Positions 34,643 through 44,459 of a stretch of DNA of 64,000 bases are shown piece after piece (within the stretch, counting starts at the first letter, position 1; each line of letters opens with the position of its first letter). The notes under the pieces were generated by a model. It had not been told where the DNA came from. It did no database searches and worked only from the letters and a program-made list of their open reading frames with translations. The stretch lies in the NCBI GenBank assembly GCA_039986595.1, contig JBDWQJ010000004.1:434001-498000 (forward strand), written 5' to 3'. Position numbers and translations under genes: made by a program. This DNA is from Lentilitoribacter sp039986595 (GTDB lineage: Bacteria > Pseudomonadota > Alphaproteobacteria > Rhizobiales > Rhizobiaceae).

Positions 34643-36197
34643 TTGTGCCTGGCGGCTTTGACGTCACATCATATACAACGCGATTAATACCGCGAATTTC
34701 ATTGATGATGCGCGTAGCAGCTTTGCCCAAAAACGCCATGTCATACGGATAGAAATCAGCCGTCATACCGTCAACGGACGTCACCGCTCTTAAAGCACAA
34801 ACAAATTCGTATGTGCGACCATCGCCCATCACACCAACAGTTTGTACCGGTAACAAAACAGCAAAAGCCTGCCAAATCTCATCATAAAGACCAGCATTTC
34901 TGATCTCATCGAGATAAATTGCATCTGCTTCACGCAAAATCTCTAGCTTGTCTCGCGTAATGCCGCCTGGACATCTGATCGCTAAGCCTGGTCCTGGGAA
35001 TGGGTGACGGCCGATAAAGGATTGTGGTAATCCCAACTCTAGGCCCAAAGCACGCACTTCATCTTTGAACAGCTCACGAAGCGGCTCAACAAGCGCCATG
35101 TTCATACGCTCTGGCAATCCACCAACATTATGGTGCGATTTAATGGTTACAGATGGACCACCGCTATAAGATACACTTTCGATCACATCTGGATACAAAG
35201 TACCTTGCGCTAGGAAGTCAGCTCCACCTAATTTGCCAGCTTCTTCTTCAAACAATTCAATAAACAAACGACCAATTGTTTTACGTTTCGTCTCAGGATC
35301 GGATTCACCTTCAAGCGCTGAAATAAATGTTTCGGAGGCGTCACAATGTAATAATTTCAGATCTGGGTAATGTTCGCTAAACATCGCAACAACATCACGT
35401 GCTTCGTTTTTGCGCATCAAACCATGATCAACCAAAATGCATGTAAGTTGGGAGCCAACAGCTTCGTGGATCAACAGTGCTGCAACGGACGAATCAACCC
35501 CACCTGATAAAGCGCAAATAACTTTTTTATCGCCAACTTGTTCGCGAATGGCGTTAACTGCGCGTTCGCGGTATGCGGACATATTCCAGTCCCCTTCAAG
35601 GCCTGCAATATTATGAACGAAATTTGCAAGCAGCTTTGAACCATCAGGGGTGTGCACCACTTCAGGGTGGAACATTGTTGAATAGTATTTACGCTCTTCA
35701 TCTGCGGCAATGGCAAACGGTGCATTTGGCGAAACGGCAATAACTTCAAACCCATCTGGGAGTTCTGTCACACGATCACCGTGGCTCATCCAAACCGTGT
35801 ATTGAGAACCTACATCCCAAAACCCGTCAAATAATGGGCTAGACTTTAAAATTTCAATGTCTGCACGGCCAAACTCGCGATGGTGCCCGCCTTCAACCTT
35901 GCCGCCCAATTGGGTGCACAAAGTTTGCTGGCCATAACAAATTGCTAAAATTGGCAGTTTGGAATCAAACACAATTTGCGGAGCACGTGGACTGTTCTCT
36001 TCAAGGACCGATGCTGGCCCACCTGAAAAGATCACTGCTTTGGGATTTACGCGCTTGAAACCTTCTTCAGCGGACTGAAACGGTACAATTTCACAATAAA
36101 CGCCAGTTTCTCGGACACGCCGCGCAATCAACTGTGTGACTTGCGATCCAAAATCGATGATTAAAATACTGTCGGTAGGGGAAGATATATTGCTCAT
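34629..36197 (-). CDS. guaA: GMP synthase (glutamine-hydrolysing)
   Basis: 522 residues. Class I glutamine amidotransferase domain (1-195) with the catalytic Cys in LAICYGQQTL (about 88) and MFHPEVVHT. ATP-pyrophosphatase domain with the P-loop ALSGGVDSSVAALL (about 230), and the C-terminal dimerisation domain ending in KPPGTIEWE. It makes GMP from XMP, glutamine and ATP. The reading frame is complete although the element is integrated in its last codons; the C-terminal sequence is the standard one, so the insertion preserved the gene. Confidence 0.96.
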   Translation of the reverse strand: MSNISSPTDSILIIDFGSQVTQLIARRVRETGVYCEIVPFQSAEEGFKRVNPKAVIFSGGPASVLEENSPRAPQIVFDSKLPILAICYGQQTLCTQLGGKVEGGHHREFGRADIEILKSSPLFDGFWDVGSQYTVWMSHGDRVTELPDGFEVIAVSPNAPFAIAADEERKYYSTMFHPEVVHTPDGSKLLANFVHNIAGLEGDWNMSAYRERAVNAIREQVGDKKVICALSGGVDSSVAALLIHEAVGSQLTCILVDHGLMRKNEARDVVAMFSEHYPDLKLLHCDASETFISALEGESDPETKRKTIGRLFIELFEEEAGKLGGADFLAQGTLYPDVIESVSYSGGPSVTIKSHHNVGGLPERMNMALVEPLRELFKDEVRALGLELGLPQSFIGRHPFPGPGLAIRCPGGITRDKLEILREADAIYLDEIRNAGLYDEIWQAFAVLLPVQTVGVMGDGRTYEFVCALRAVTSVDGMTADFYPYDMAFLGKAATRIINEIRGINRVVYDVTSKPPGTIEWE

Positions 36198-36279
36198 ATA
36201 TGGGCAATACGAAAAAACGAGAAATTTCGCAAGTGCGAGATAACGCTTTGTCTTAGTCTTTCACGACTATTTCGATCGA

Positions 36280-37260
36280 TTAAAAGCGGTCCATTACTTG
36301 GAATGCTGCAGGTCCTAAAATAACACCAAACAGAACTGGCAAGAAGAACAGGATCATTGGTACCGTTAGTTTTGGCGGTAAAGCTGCAGCTTTTTCTTCT
36401 GCACGCGACATTCTAAGGTCACGGCTTTCTTGCGCTAGTACCCGCAATGCCTGCGAAATAGGTGTACCATAACGCTCTGACTGGATGAGTGCCTGACAGA
36501 TAGCCTGAACGGATTCTAGTCCTGTACGCTTACCTAAATTTTCAAATGCGGTTTTACGTTCTTGCAAATAGGATAGTTCTGCCGTTGTCAAAATAAACTC
36601 TTCCGCAAGCGCTGGAGACTGGTTTGCAATCTCTTCAGCGGCGCGCTTCATCGCATGTTCAATCGAAATACCGGACTCCACACAAATCAACATAAGATCT
36701 AGCGCATCCGGCCAAGTTGTCTGAATAGATGCTTTTCGTTTGCCGGCCTGATTGGTGACGAAAATATTTGGCAGATAAAAACCCAGATAAGCTGCAACAA
36801 CGGACGCGAGGATCTTAATACCATTTGTCTGCTCGGGCATACCGCCCAAAACAAACACATATAAAAGTGCAGCACTTAGGAACAAAAACGGCAATGTAAA
36901 ACGTGCAAAAAGAAATACGTTCAACGCATTTTGACTGCGATAACCAGCTGCACGAAGTTTGTTGACCGTATTTTCATCTGCAAGTGCATCTTTTAGGTTG
37001 AGCTGTTCAACAATTTGCCGAACAGATTTATTATTCTCATTCCGTAGATGTACTTTTTGATTAGCTTTGGCATTTTCTGCCTGCATACGCGCACGTTCGC
37101 GCGCTCTAATTTCATCACGCTCAAGCGCTACAGATTTCATCCGCGCAGCTGTTTCGTTGCGTTCAAGATAAGGCATGAGCAGGGTCACGCAAGTTGCAAA
37201 AACCGCAATTGCCACGCAAACAGGGATTAGAACCTGCGGATCAGTAATTGTAGCTAACAT
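36280..37260 (-). CDS. tadC: TadC, inner-membrane platform protein of the Flp pilus
   Basis: 326 residues with a T2SS/TadC F domain (about 170-300: DALDLMLICVESGISIEHAM) and four hydrophobic segments, at the N-terminus, at about 110-160 and at the C-terminus (PMILFFLPVLFGVILGP). It pairs with TadB under the ATPase CpaF to drive pilin polymerisation. It follows tadB with a 17-base gap and is last in the cpa/tad operon. Confidence 0.92.
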   Translation of the reverse strand: MLATITDPQVLIPVCVAIAVFATCVTLLMPYLERNETAARMKSVALERDEIRARERARMQAENAKANQKVHLRNENNKSVRQIVEQLNLKDALADENTVNKLRAAGYRSQNALNVFLFARFTLPFLFLSAALLYVFVLGGMPEQTNGIKILASVVAAYLGFYLPNIFVTNQAGKRKASIQTTWPDALDLMLICVESGISIEHAMKRAAEEIANQSPALAEEFILTTAELSYLQERKTAFENLGKRTGLESVQAICQALIQSERYGTPISQALRVLAQESRDLRMSRAEEKAAALPPKLTVPMILFFLPVLFGVILGPAAFQVMDRF

Positions 37261-37277
37261 GTAAATTCACCTTTCCG

Positions 37278-38285
37278 CTAAAGATCGAAATTGATCATTT
37301 TCTTCATAACCAGAACGCCAATTGTCATCCATAGGAGTGAAACGCCAATGATGAAATGACCACGGGTATCTGTAAATAAAAGCATGATATAATCGGGGGC
37401 CGTAAGATAGACGAGCCCTGTCACAATAAACGGCAATGCGCCGATGATGACGGCAGAAGCTTTCGCCTCCATGGAAAGCGCCTTCACCTTTGCTTTCATT
37501 TGTTTACGCGCACGAAGAACTGCCGACAAATTTCCCAGGGCTTCCGACAAGTTACCACCTGCTTGGGCTTGAATATTAATCACCACCGAAAAGAAGTTCA
37601 CCTCAGGCAATGGAACACGGCTGAACATGCGTTCGCACGCTTCAGGAATGCTAAGCCCAACCTGCTGGGCTTCAACAACTCGAATAAATTCGCTCTTTAC
37701 CGGTTCTGCACCCTCTGATGCGATCAACCGCACGGCATCATTTAACGGTAGGCCTGATTTGATAGAACGCACCATGACATCAAGCGCATTTGGTAACTCG
37801 TTTAAAAACGCTTTAAACCTGCGATTTTTAATGAAGGATAAAACCCAGGCCGGCAAACCCACGGCGGAGACGAAAAATACACCAAAGGCGATCAAAATAT
37901 CACCCGCAGCGATAAAAGCCATTCCTCCCGCAAAGATACCTGCGATAACGCCAAACATGTAATATTGCTGGACACTGATTGTTAATCCAGCGTGGATCAG
38001 CTTGTCCTTAAGCTTCGTGCTTGGTGCTTTGGTTGTTTTTTGCTTTTCTTCAAGTTCTTTAAGCGAATCTTGAACTGATTTTTTCCGCTTACTCATTTCA
38101 TTCAAGCGGTCACTGGCTGCTTTTTTCTGGGCAATATTTTGACTACCAGATGACATTCTGGACAATCGTGTTTCTGACTTTCGCTCTGTATCGATGCTTT
38201 TAAACATCAAACTATAAGCTAACGCGCCAACAGCGACAGCTACCAAAATAATCAGCAGTATAACTTTGGGTTCTAAACCGAACAT
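37278..38285 (-). CDS. tadB: TadB, inner-membrane platform protein of the Flp pilus
   Basis: 335 residues from the ATG at 38285 (GGAG eight bases upstream); the open frame runs 41 codons further upstream into cpaF and is not used. Hydrophobic N-terminal helix (ILLIILVAVAVGALAYSL), a charged stretch (about 30-95), and an F domain with LPNALDVMVRSIKSGLPL. Forms the platform with TadC. Confidence 0.92.
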   Translation of the reverse strand: MFGLEPKVILLIILVAVAVGALAYSLMFKSIDTERKSETRLSRMSSGSQNIAQKKAASDRLNEMSKRKKSVQDSLKELEEKQKTTKAPSTKLKDKLIHAGLTISVQQYYMFGVIAGIFAGGMAFIAAGDILIAFGVFFVSAVGLPAWVLSFIKNRRFKAFLNELPNALDVMVRSIKSGLPLNDAVRLIASEGAEPVKSEFIRVVEAQQVGLSIPEACERMFSRVPLPEVNFFSVVINIQAQAGGNLSEALGNLSAVLRARKQMKAKVKALSMEAKASAVIIGALPFIVTGLVYLTAPDYIMLLFTDTRGHFIIGVSLLWMTIGVLVMKKMINFDL

Positions 38286-38316
38286 GTCTTCAACTCCGAT
38301 TTTAAACGGCGCGCAA

Positions 38317-39801
38317 TCATGAAGATGCTTCCATCTCGTCAAGTGCGTTTGCCAAGCGTTCATCTTCGTTATACATCCGCGCACGATCCCAGAAATAAGG
38401 TTTACCAATGCCCGTTGATCTATGCGCGCCGATCAAACGTCCATTTGCATCTTCGCCATCCACTTCAAATTTCATCAGGTCTTGCGTTACGATCACATCA
38501 CCTTCCATCCCAGTGACTTCTGTAATGTGCGTGATGCGACGTGAACCATCTCTTAAGCGGGCTGCTTGGATGATCACATCCACAGAACCTGCGAGAATTT
38601 CACGCACTGTCTTAGCCGGCAAAGAATATCCGCCCATAGCGATCATGGATTCCATTCGGCTCAAGCACTCTCTTGGAGAGTTTGAGTGAATTGTACCCAT
38701 TGATCCATCGTGACCTGTGTTCATGGCTTGAAGTAAATCAAATACCTCAGGCCCACGCACCTCTCCAACGATAATCCGTTCAGGTCTCATCCGCAGACAG
38801 TTCTTGATCAGATCTGTCATGGTAATTTGGCCTTCGCCTTCAATATTTGGCGGACGTGTTTCTAGTCTCACCACATGCGGCTGTTGCAACTGAAGTTCGG
38901 CACTATCTTCGCATGTAATGATACGTTCATCTTGATCAATATAGCCGGTTAAGCAATTAAGAAGCGTAGTTTTCCCAGAGCCAGTACCGCCGGAAATCAC
39001 GATGTTACATCTCACACGACCAATAATTTGCAAAAGGGTTGCACCCGCCGGGGTAATTGATCCAAAATTGACCAATTGATCGAGCGTAAGCTTATCCTTT
39101 TTAAATTTCCGGATTGTCAGCGCCGTACCGTCAATTGCCAGAGGTGGCGCAATAACATTTACACGAGAACCATCGGGCAATCGCGCATCACAAATTGGGC
39201 TGGATTCATCTACACGTCGACCGACCTGGCTCACAATCCGCTGACAGATGGATAGCAATTGTCCATTATCGCGGAAACGAATTCGTGATTCTTCGACCTT
39301 ACCGTCGACCTCAATATAGGTTTTACCTGCACCATTGACCATGATATCAGCGATATCATCGCGCGCTAGTAGTGGTTCTAGCGGTCCATAGCCGAGAACA
39401 TCATTACAAATGTCATCGAGTAGCTCTTCTTGTTCTGCAATCGAAAGCGCAAAGTTTTTAATCGCGATGATATCATTGACGATATCACGAATTTCTTCAC
39501 GTGCACTTTCAACATCAAGTTTAGCCAATTGAGACAAATCAATTGTGTCGATGAGTGCTGAAAATACCTGAGATTTTGTATCATAGTAATTTTCGTCACG
39601 CTCCGGCTCAACCACCGGAGCTGGCGCTGTCGGGGGCGTCACTTTGATTTTTTTAACTGGAGGCTTTGATGCATCCTGTGAACCCGTTGAAGGCTTTTGA
39701 GCTGGACTACTAGATTGAGCCGCAGCCTCGACCCGGTCAATTACATTAATTGAACCAGATGAAGACTTCCCGCCATTGCCACCACTACGTTTACCAAACA
39801 T
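38317..39801 (-). CDS. cpaF: CpaF/TadA ATPase of the Flp pilus
   Basis: 494 residues. An N-terminal low-complexity region rich in Ser, Pro and Lys (about 1-65) precedes the secretion-ATPase core: Walker A ISGGTGSGKTTLLN (about 272), RLETRPPN, Walker B RMRPERIIVGEVRG and the histidine box NTGHDGSMGTIHSN. It hydrolyses ATP to power pilus extension and probably retraction. Confidence 0.95.
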   Translation of the reverse strand: MFGKRSGGNGGKSSSGSINVIDRVEAAAQSSSPAQKPSTGSQDASKPPVKKIKVTPPTAPAPVVEPERDENYYDTKSQVFSALIDTIDLSQLAKLDVESAREEIRDIVNDIIAIKNFALSIAEQEELLDDICNDVLGYGPLEPLLARDDIADIMVNGAGKTYIEVDGKVEESRIRFRDNGQLLSICQRIVSQVGRRVDESSPICDARLPDGSRVNVIAPPLAIDGTALTIRKFKKDKLTLDQLVNFGSITPAGATLLQIIGRVRCNIVISGGTGSGKTTLLNCLTGYIDQDERIITCEDSAELQLQQPHVVRLETRPPNIEGEGQITMTDLIKNCLRMRPERIIVGEVRGPEVFDLLQAMNTGHDGSMGTIHSNSPRECLSRMESMIAMGGYSLPAKTVREILAGSVDVIIQAARLRDGSRRITHITEVTGMEGDVIVTQDLMKFEVDGEDANGRLIGAHRSTGIGKPYFWDRARMYNEDERLANALDEMEASS

Positions 39802-39836
39802 ATAACTGCCTCAGAACCATGCTAATTTGTTTCAAA

Positions 39837-41126
39837 TTACCGACCAAGTTTCGCCAACAAACCAGATAATGCGCCACCTTTTTGTTTCTTGATCTGAGAG
39901 CGACCAGTCAACACGTGTGCAATTTGTGAAAATGTTTCAGCCGTTGGAGATTTTGCGTCCATTTCAGCAATCATTCGGCCACTATTTGCAGCATTGCCAA
40001 ACAAAGCAGAATCAAAAGGGATAACCGCTAATGGATCAACTTCAAAGGGACTACAAAAATCTGAAACACTGATTTCAGGCCTCTTCGGCAAACCAACCTG
40101 ATTAAGGATCAAATGCGGCACAGGATCATTTGGGCGTGCCTGCGCCATTGCATCAAAAATGTTCTTGGCATTTCGCAAATTGGCCAGATCAGGTGATGCA
40201 ACGACAACAACTTCATCGACCGCTGACAAAAGATTTAGCGTCCAAGAATTCCAGCAGTGCGGAACGTCAAACACTGTCATTGGTGCAGAACGCTGCAATA
40301 TTTCCAAGATTGGCATGAATGCATCTTCATCAAGATCAAAAGTCCTGTCCATCATAGAAGGCGCAGCCAATAAAGATAAATGCTCTGAACATTTTTCTAA
40401 CAATCGGTCCATAAAGACGTCATCTATTCTATTTTGAGAATAAACGGCTTCAGCTGTACCTTGAAGCGGGTCGCGATCAAGATTTAAATTAGCTGTTCCA
40501 TAGGCTAGATCAAGGTCCGCAAGAATTACACCGGAGGAAAATAAATCAGAAATTCCCCAACCACAATTATGCGCCAAGGTTGACGCGCCAACACCACCTT
40601 TTGCACCGAAAAATGCTACAGTTTTGCCAACTGGATCTGCGTCTGGATCAACGAAGATGGATGCCATTGTGTCGATAATATCTGACATGGACACCGGTTT
40701 GACCATGTATTCCGCAATGCCATTTTTAATCAGCTCACGATAAAGACCGATGTCATTATTGTCACCAATGATAACAACATGTGTATCACGATCACAAACA
40801 TCCGCTAATTTTTGCAAGTCATCCATCAAGTTAGACTGACCGCCGGACGCTTCTATGATCAACAGATTTGGCGTTGGTGATGTTGAAAACATGCTCGATG
40901 CTGCCAGAATACTACCCTGGTTAGCGCGCATGTTCACATTCATAAGTCGCCGATCATTTGAACATTGATCCATTAGATCAAGTAGGTTCGAGCTTTCGCA
41001 AAAAGCGTGCACTGATATGCGCGGCAATGGACGAAGCTCTCTAAGTTCGTCGCCACTCGGTGCTACCGCTTCTGGACCTACATTTTCATCATCCATACTC
41101 GGTTGAGCGTAATCAATACTGGTCAT
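39837..41126 (-). CDS. cpaE: CpaE/TadZ, MinD-like localisation factor of the pilus
   Basis: 429 residues from the ATG at 41126, which has GGAGG six bases upstream. The N-terminal part (about 30-150) is a receiver-like domain (VVIIGDNNDIGLYRELIKNG). The C-terminal ParA/MinD domain has the deviant Walker A GAKGGVGASTLAHN (about 170) and VILADLDLAYGTANL. It places the pilus machine, often at a pole. Confidence 0.93.
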   Translation of the reverse strand: MTSIDYAQPSMDDENVGPEAVAPSGDELRELRPLPRISVHAFCESSNLLDLMDQCSNDRRLMNVNMRANQGSILAASSMFSTSPTPNLLIIEASGGQSNLMDDLQKLADVCDRDTHVVIIGDNNDIGLYRELIKNGIAEYMVKPVSMSDIIDTMASIFVDPDADPVGKTVAFFGAKGGVGASTLAHNCGWGISDLFSSGVILADLDLAYGTANLNLDRDPLQGTAEAVYSQNRIDDVFMDRLLEKCSEHLSLLAAPSMMDRTFDLDEDAFMPILEILQRSAPMTVFDVPHCWNSWTLNLLSAVDEVVVVASPDLANLRNAKNIFDAMAQARPNDPVPHLILNQVGLPKRPEISVSDFCSPFEVDPLAVIPFDSALFGNAANSGRMIAEMDAKSPTAETFSQIAHVLTGRSQIKKQKGGALSGLLAKLGR

Positions 41127-41167
41127 TTGCGACCTCCAATACAAGAACTTTCAACATTATCACACAC

Positions 41168-41875
41168 CTATAGTTCCGCCCCGTTTGTCTGATAATTTCC
41201 GATTGCGGTCGCGCGACGCGCTGCATCAACAGGCAATTGTCCTCTTGGTCGGACCAGATCTAGAGGGTTGGAGATTTGATTGGCGATATTGCTTTGTGTT
41301 GCACAACCAAAATTGGAATATTGTTTGTTTTCTGAACTACCAGATAAAATATCGTCTTCCCACTTACCGCATTTCTCAGTTGAAGCGGAAATTGCACTGT
41401 AAACCAAGCGGATAGGGGCTTGATCACCATAGGTTTGCGCTTCATATGGAACGATTGTGACCTGCTTGCTGGAAACGCCATAAACTGAAAGCTTTTTCAG
41501 AACTTTTTGCGCATATGTTTTAGCCGTTTGCGCATTGCCTGAACCTGCAGGACGCATAATTGTCATGTAGCTCGCATTTGAATTCAAATATTGCTGCGCA
41601 AAGCCTTTAATAATATCACCAGTTGCTGGGGTTAAACGATGTGAATATTTGCCAACTGGCAAGTCCAATGTCTTATCTTGTTCGGCAATGATAATTGGGT
41701 GACGTGTACGATAATCATCAGGTACCGCTCCCACTTCAATATGCTGAACACGCCCTGCGCAGCTCGTTAAAGCCATGGTCAAGCACAACACAAATGGTGT
41801 CACAAATCTTGGCATGGAACGCTTTTTCGCATTCTTACCAGGTGTTGGAATGTTTAGCTGTTCTACGTGAATCAT
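41168..41875 (-). CDS. cpaD: CpaD pilus lipoprotein
   Basis: 235 residues from the ATG at 41875, which follows AGGAG. The signal region ends in TMALTSCAG with a lipobox Cys (about 40). The domain has the CpaD pattern (YRTRHPIIIAEQDKTLDLPV and GCATQSNIANQISNPLDLVR). It helps the CpaC secretin at the outer membrane. The longer open frame to 41953 overlaps cpaC and is rejected. Confidence 0.9.
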   Translation of the reverse strand: MIHVEQLNIPTPGKNAKKRSMPRFVTPFVLCLTMALTSCAGRVQHIEVGAVPDDYRTRHPIIIAEQDKTLDLPVGKYSHRLTPATGDIIKGFAQQYLNSNASYMTIMRPAGSGNAQTAKTYAQKVLKKLSVYGVSSKQVTIVPYEAQTYGDQAPIRLVYSAISASTEKCGKWEDDILSGSSENKQYSNFGCATQSNIANQISNPLDLVRPRGQLPVDAARRATAIGNYQTNGAEL

Positions 41876-41885
41876 AATCCAACTC

Positions 41886-43427
41886 CTACTTAAAAATAAA
41901 TCCGACAGAACCGTGATATCGGCCCTCTGGAAGTTCTGTTTCAACTTGTCCATAAACCCGATTTACTTTGCCTAAGAAGAAGCCGGCGCCATCACTGGCT
42001 GGAGTAAAATTATCATCTGGTTTTGACAGCTCCTGCCGCGAAACAGGTTTTACCAAATATGGCGTTGCGATAATGACAAGTTCGTTCTCACTGCGCACAA
42101 AGTCACGACTTCTAAATAACGAACCAAGAACAGGTATTTTTGAAAAGCCTGGATAACCAGACATTGCCTGACGAATATCGTCTTTGATCAATCCTGCGAT
42201 GACAATTGATCCACCCGATGGCAACTCAACGGATGTTTCAGCCTCACGCTTACGGATTGACATAAATGTTGTACCCGGAATGCTCCCGCCACCTGCCAGT
42301 GTCGTTGCGGCTTCAAATGTTGGTTCAGATACTTCGGTTCGAATTTTCAAACTAATCCGACCTGGACCTAGAACCAATGGTGTAAAGTTTAACCGAATAC
42401 CATATTCAATACGTTCATTTTCGTAGGTGAGTGAATTGTTTTCCGAATCATAATTTTGACCGGTTGTTAAATTAAACTCACCACCCACGTAAAAGGTAGC
42501 AGCTTCTCCAGAAATAGCTGTAAGGCTTGGTTCAGCTAGCGTTCTCATAACCCCGGCTCGCTCCATCGCATTGATGTAGCTGGTAATATCTAAGCCACCA
42601 ATTGAACCTGCTATACGACCAAAGTTTCCGTTCACAAGAGCCTTGCCTAAATTGCCTGGATTATTGGAGTTAAAGGCTGTGGTACCGTTCAAGTTGCCTG
42701 TTGAGTTCACGCCTAACTGTTTTAGGATCTGGCGGCTTACTTCAGCAACTGTCACCTTAAGCGTGACCTGATCTTCGCCATCGATATTTAGCAAGTTCAC
42801 AATTTGTGATGTTTGACGATCTTCAGCTGAAATCGCAGCATCACCTGTTTCACTTGTTAAAGATGTTACACGCGTTGTTGCTTCACCACCTTTAAGAAAA
42901 ATTTGCGCAAGTTGGGCAGCCCGAGCCGCATCCTGCGGGGTGCGCACTGATCCTGTTAAAACAATATTATCGGAGATAATCTCGACTGTAATATCAGATT
43001 CGGGAATAAAACGTGCCAGTTGCTGTTGCAAATTGGCGACATCGCGCTCTATTCGAAGATCGATATTGATAATCTCTTCACCACCGGCACCAAAAATGAA
43101 AATGTTAGTTTGACCAACAGACTTACCAAATAGATAAATTCTGCGAGATGTCCGCGTGACGGCATCAGCAAGTGAAGGGTCCGCAACCAAAATATCGTGA
43201 GCATTTTTTGGTAAATCAATCACGATAGCCTTATTTAGGCCTAATGCCAGAGATCTAGAAACGCCCGGACCGGTTTTTCGAATCTTTAGGATTGAATTGT
43301 TCTTGGCAAATGCTTGCGCACCAAATCCTAAATCCGAACCTGCAACAGCAAAACCTGTGAACGCAAAACTAGACAGTAAAGCGAGCTTACAAACTGAAAC
43401 GCATAGTTTTTTGGATGATTTAAACAC
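41886..43427 (-). CDS. cpaC: CpaC/RcpA outer-membrane secretin of the Flp pilus
   Basis: 513 residues with a signal peptide (residues 1-35). The pilus-N domain (about 45-115: KNAHDILVADPSLADAVTR, KSVGQTNIFIF), a BON-like domain (about 125-190) and the secretin C-domain (about 270-460, VELPSGGSIVIAGLI near 400) are visible. It forms the outer-membrane gate of the pilus. A separate copy of the N-domain alone is encoded at 45607. Confidence 0.94.
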   Translation of the reverse strand: MFKSSKKLCVSVCKLALLSSFAFTGFAVAGSDLGFGAQAFAKNNSILKIRKTGPGVSRSLALGLNKAIVIDLPKNAHDILVADPSLADAVTRTSRRIYLFGKSVGQTNIFIFGAGGEEIINIDLRIERDVANLQQQLARFIPESDITVEIISDNIVLTGSVRTPQDAARAAQLAQIFLKGGEATTRVTSLTSETGDAAISAEDRQTSQIVNLLNIDGEDQVTLKVTVAEVSRQILKQLGVNSTGNLNGTTAFNSNNPGNLGKALVNGNFGRIAGSIGGLDITSYINAMERAGVMRTLAEPSLTAISGEAATFYVGGEFNLTTGQNYDSENNSLTYENERIEYGIRLNFTPLVLGPGRISLKIRTEVSEPTFEAATTLAGGGSIPGTTFMSIRKREAETSVELPSGGSIVIAGLIKDDIRQAMSGYPGFSKIPVLGSLFRSRDFVRSENELVIIATPYLVKPVSRQELSKPDDNFTPASDGAGFFLGKVNRVYGQVETELPEGRYHGSVGFIFK

Positions 43428-43440
43428 TTAATATCTCCAA

Positions 43441-44253
43441 CTATTCTTTTATGAGGTCAGCTGTGCCGACGTTACCTGAACGAATGACTTGAATGTCATC
43501 TGCTCCGGATCCACTGTTTACAAGGTAATCAGCACCACCAATGTCTTGCGTGTTTACATCTGCAACAGAACGTAAAGCGAGGCTGATGCGATCTGCCATT
43601 TGCTGTGCCACGGCAATGATGTGAGTTTGTTCTGGTGTCAATTCTAAGGTTGCAGTTGAACCAACAGCGGTCCGATTACCTTCTTTATCTTCTTCAATCC
43701 GCTGATCGATTGCTAAAATACGAATATTTTCCAAAATGTTTTCTGTTAGAAAACCGCCCTTGTCAGATCTGCGTACCATAATGACGTCGACGCGATCATT
43801 GGGGAGAATAAATCCGCCTGCGCCTGTTGCAACGCTGATTTCGGTTGAAACCGCTCTTTTGCCGGCAGGTAGCAATGATGACATGATGCGAGATGATGAA
43901 CTTACAATTTTTTCAGCTCGAATTGGTTCACCTTTAAAAATCGGCAAACGAACAATAATGCCGGAAATCTCTTTCATCGCATCCGGTTGTGCATCTTGAT
44001 TAAAGTAACCTTCCACAAGAGCATCTTCAGGCCAATTTGCCCATTCAACAACTTCGTTATTTAGTCTTGCGCCAACAGGAATCCCCTCTTTAGCCACTAA
44101 AACTTTAACGGTTGGGATACGAACTGTGTTCTCGATAACCTGATTTTGTATTTGTACAACTTGCTTCTCACCACCAAGTCCTGTGGCGACCCAAGCGGCT
44201 ACCCCCGCTGCAAGCAGCGCAATAACCATAACCAATATTCGCGTTTTCTTCAT
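43441..44253 (-). CDS. cpaB: CpaB/RcpC pilus assembly protein
   Basis: 270 residues. One N-terminal membrane anchor (ILVMVIALLAAGVAAWVAT), then an SAF domain (about 45-110: VPVGARLN..., GEPIRAEKI) and the RcpC domain (GAGGFILPNDRVDVIMV). It probably connects the secretin to the cell wall. It is the first gene of the cpaB-tadC operon; the upstream gap has two CtrA-like half-sites. Confidence 0.92.
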   Translation of the reverse strand: MKKTRILVMVIALLAAGVAAWVATGLGGEKQVVQIQNQVIENTVRIPTVKVLVAKEGIPVGARLNNEVVEWANWPEDALVEGYFNQDAQPDAMKEISGIIVRLPIFKGEPIRAEKIVSSSSRIMSSLLPAGKRAVSTEISVATGAGGFILPNDRVDVIMVRRSDKGGFLTENILENIRILAIDQRIEEDKEGNRTAVGSTATLELTPEQTHIIAVAQQMADRISLALRSVADVNTQDIGGADYLVNSGSGADDIQVIRSGNVGTADLIKE

Positions 44254-44311
44254 TGCGATTCCTCAAAAACCATTCGCGTCTACCCTACAATTGCACTGCA
44301 ATGGTGTATTT

Positions 44312-44343
44312 ATGGTTAACGAATGCTTCTCAAGTATGGTTAA
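44312..44343 (-). promoter_or_regulatory. Paired CtrA-like half-sites upstream of cpaB
   Basis: Two copies of TTAACCAT on the minus strand (44312-44319 and 44336-44343), 24 bases apart, 60-90 bases upstream of the cpaB start. TTAACCAT is the half-site form of the CtrA box known from Caulobacter. They suggest that pilus assembly genes follow the cell cycle; no binding data are available here. Confidence 0.45.
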
Positions 44344-44459
44344 TTTTTTATATAATCATTAAAAATCCTGGCTTATTCCAATACATAACACTTACCCAAG
44401 CCGTTAAATGACTTGGGTATGAAAAATTCTAATAGTGATGAATTATTGTTGAAACTAGC

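Noticed and set aside
44394..44418. ACCCAAG/CTTGGGT inverted repeat as cpaA terminator
   Set aside because: Long loop (11 bases) and no T-run on either strand.
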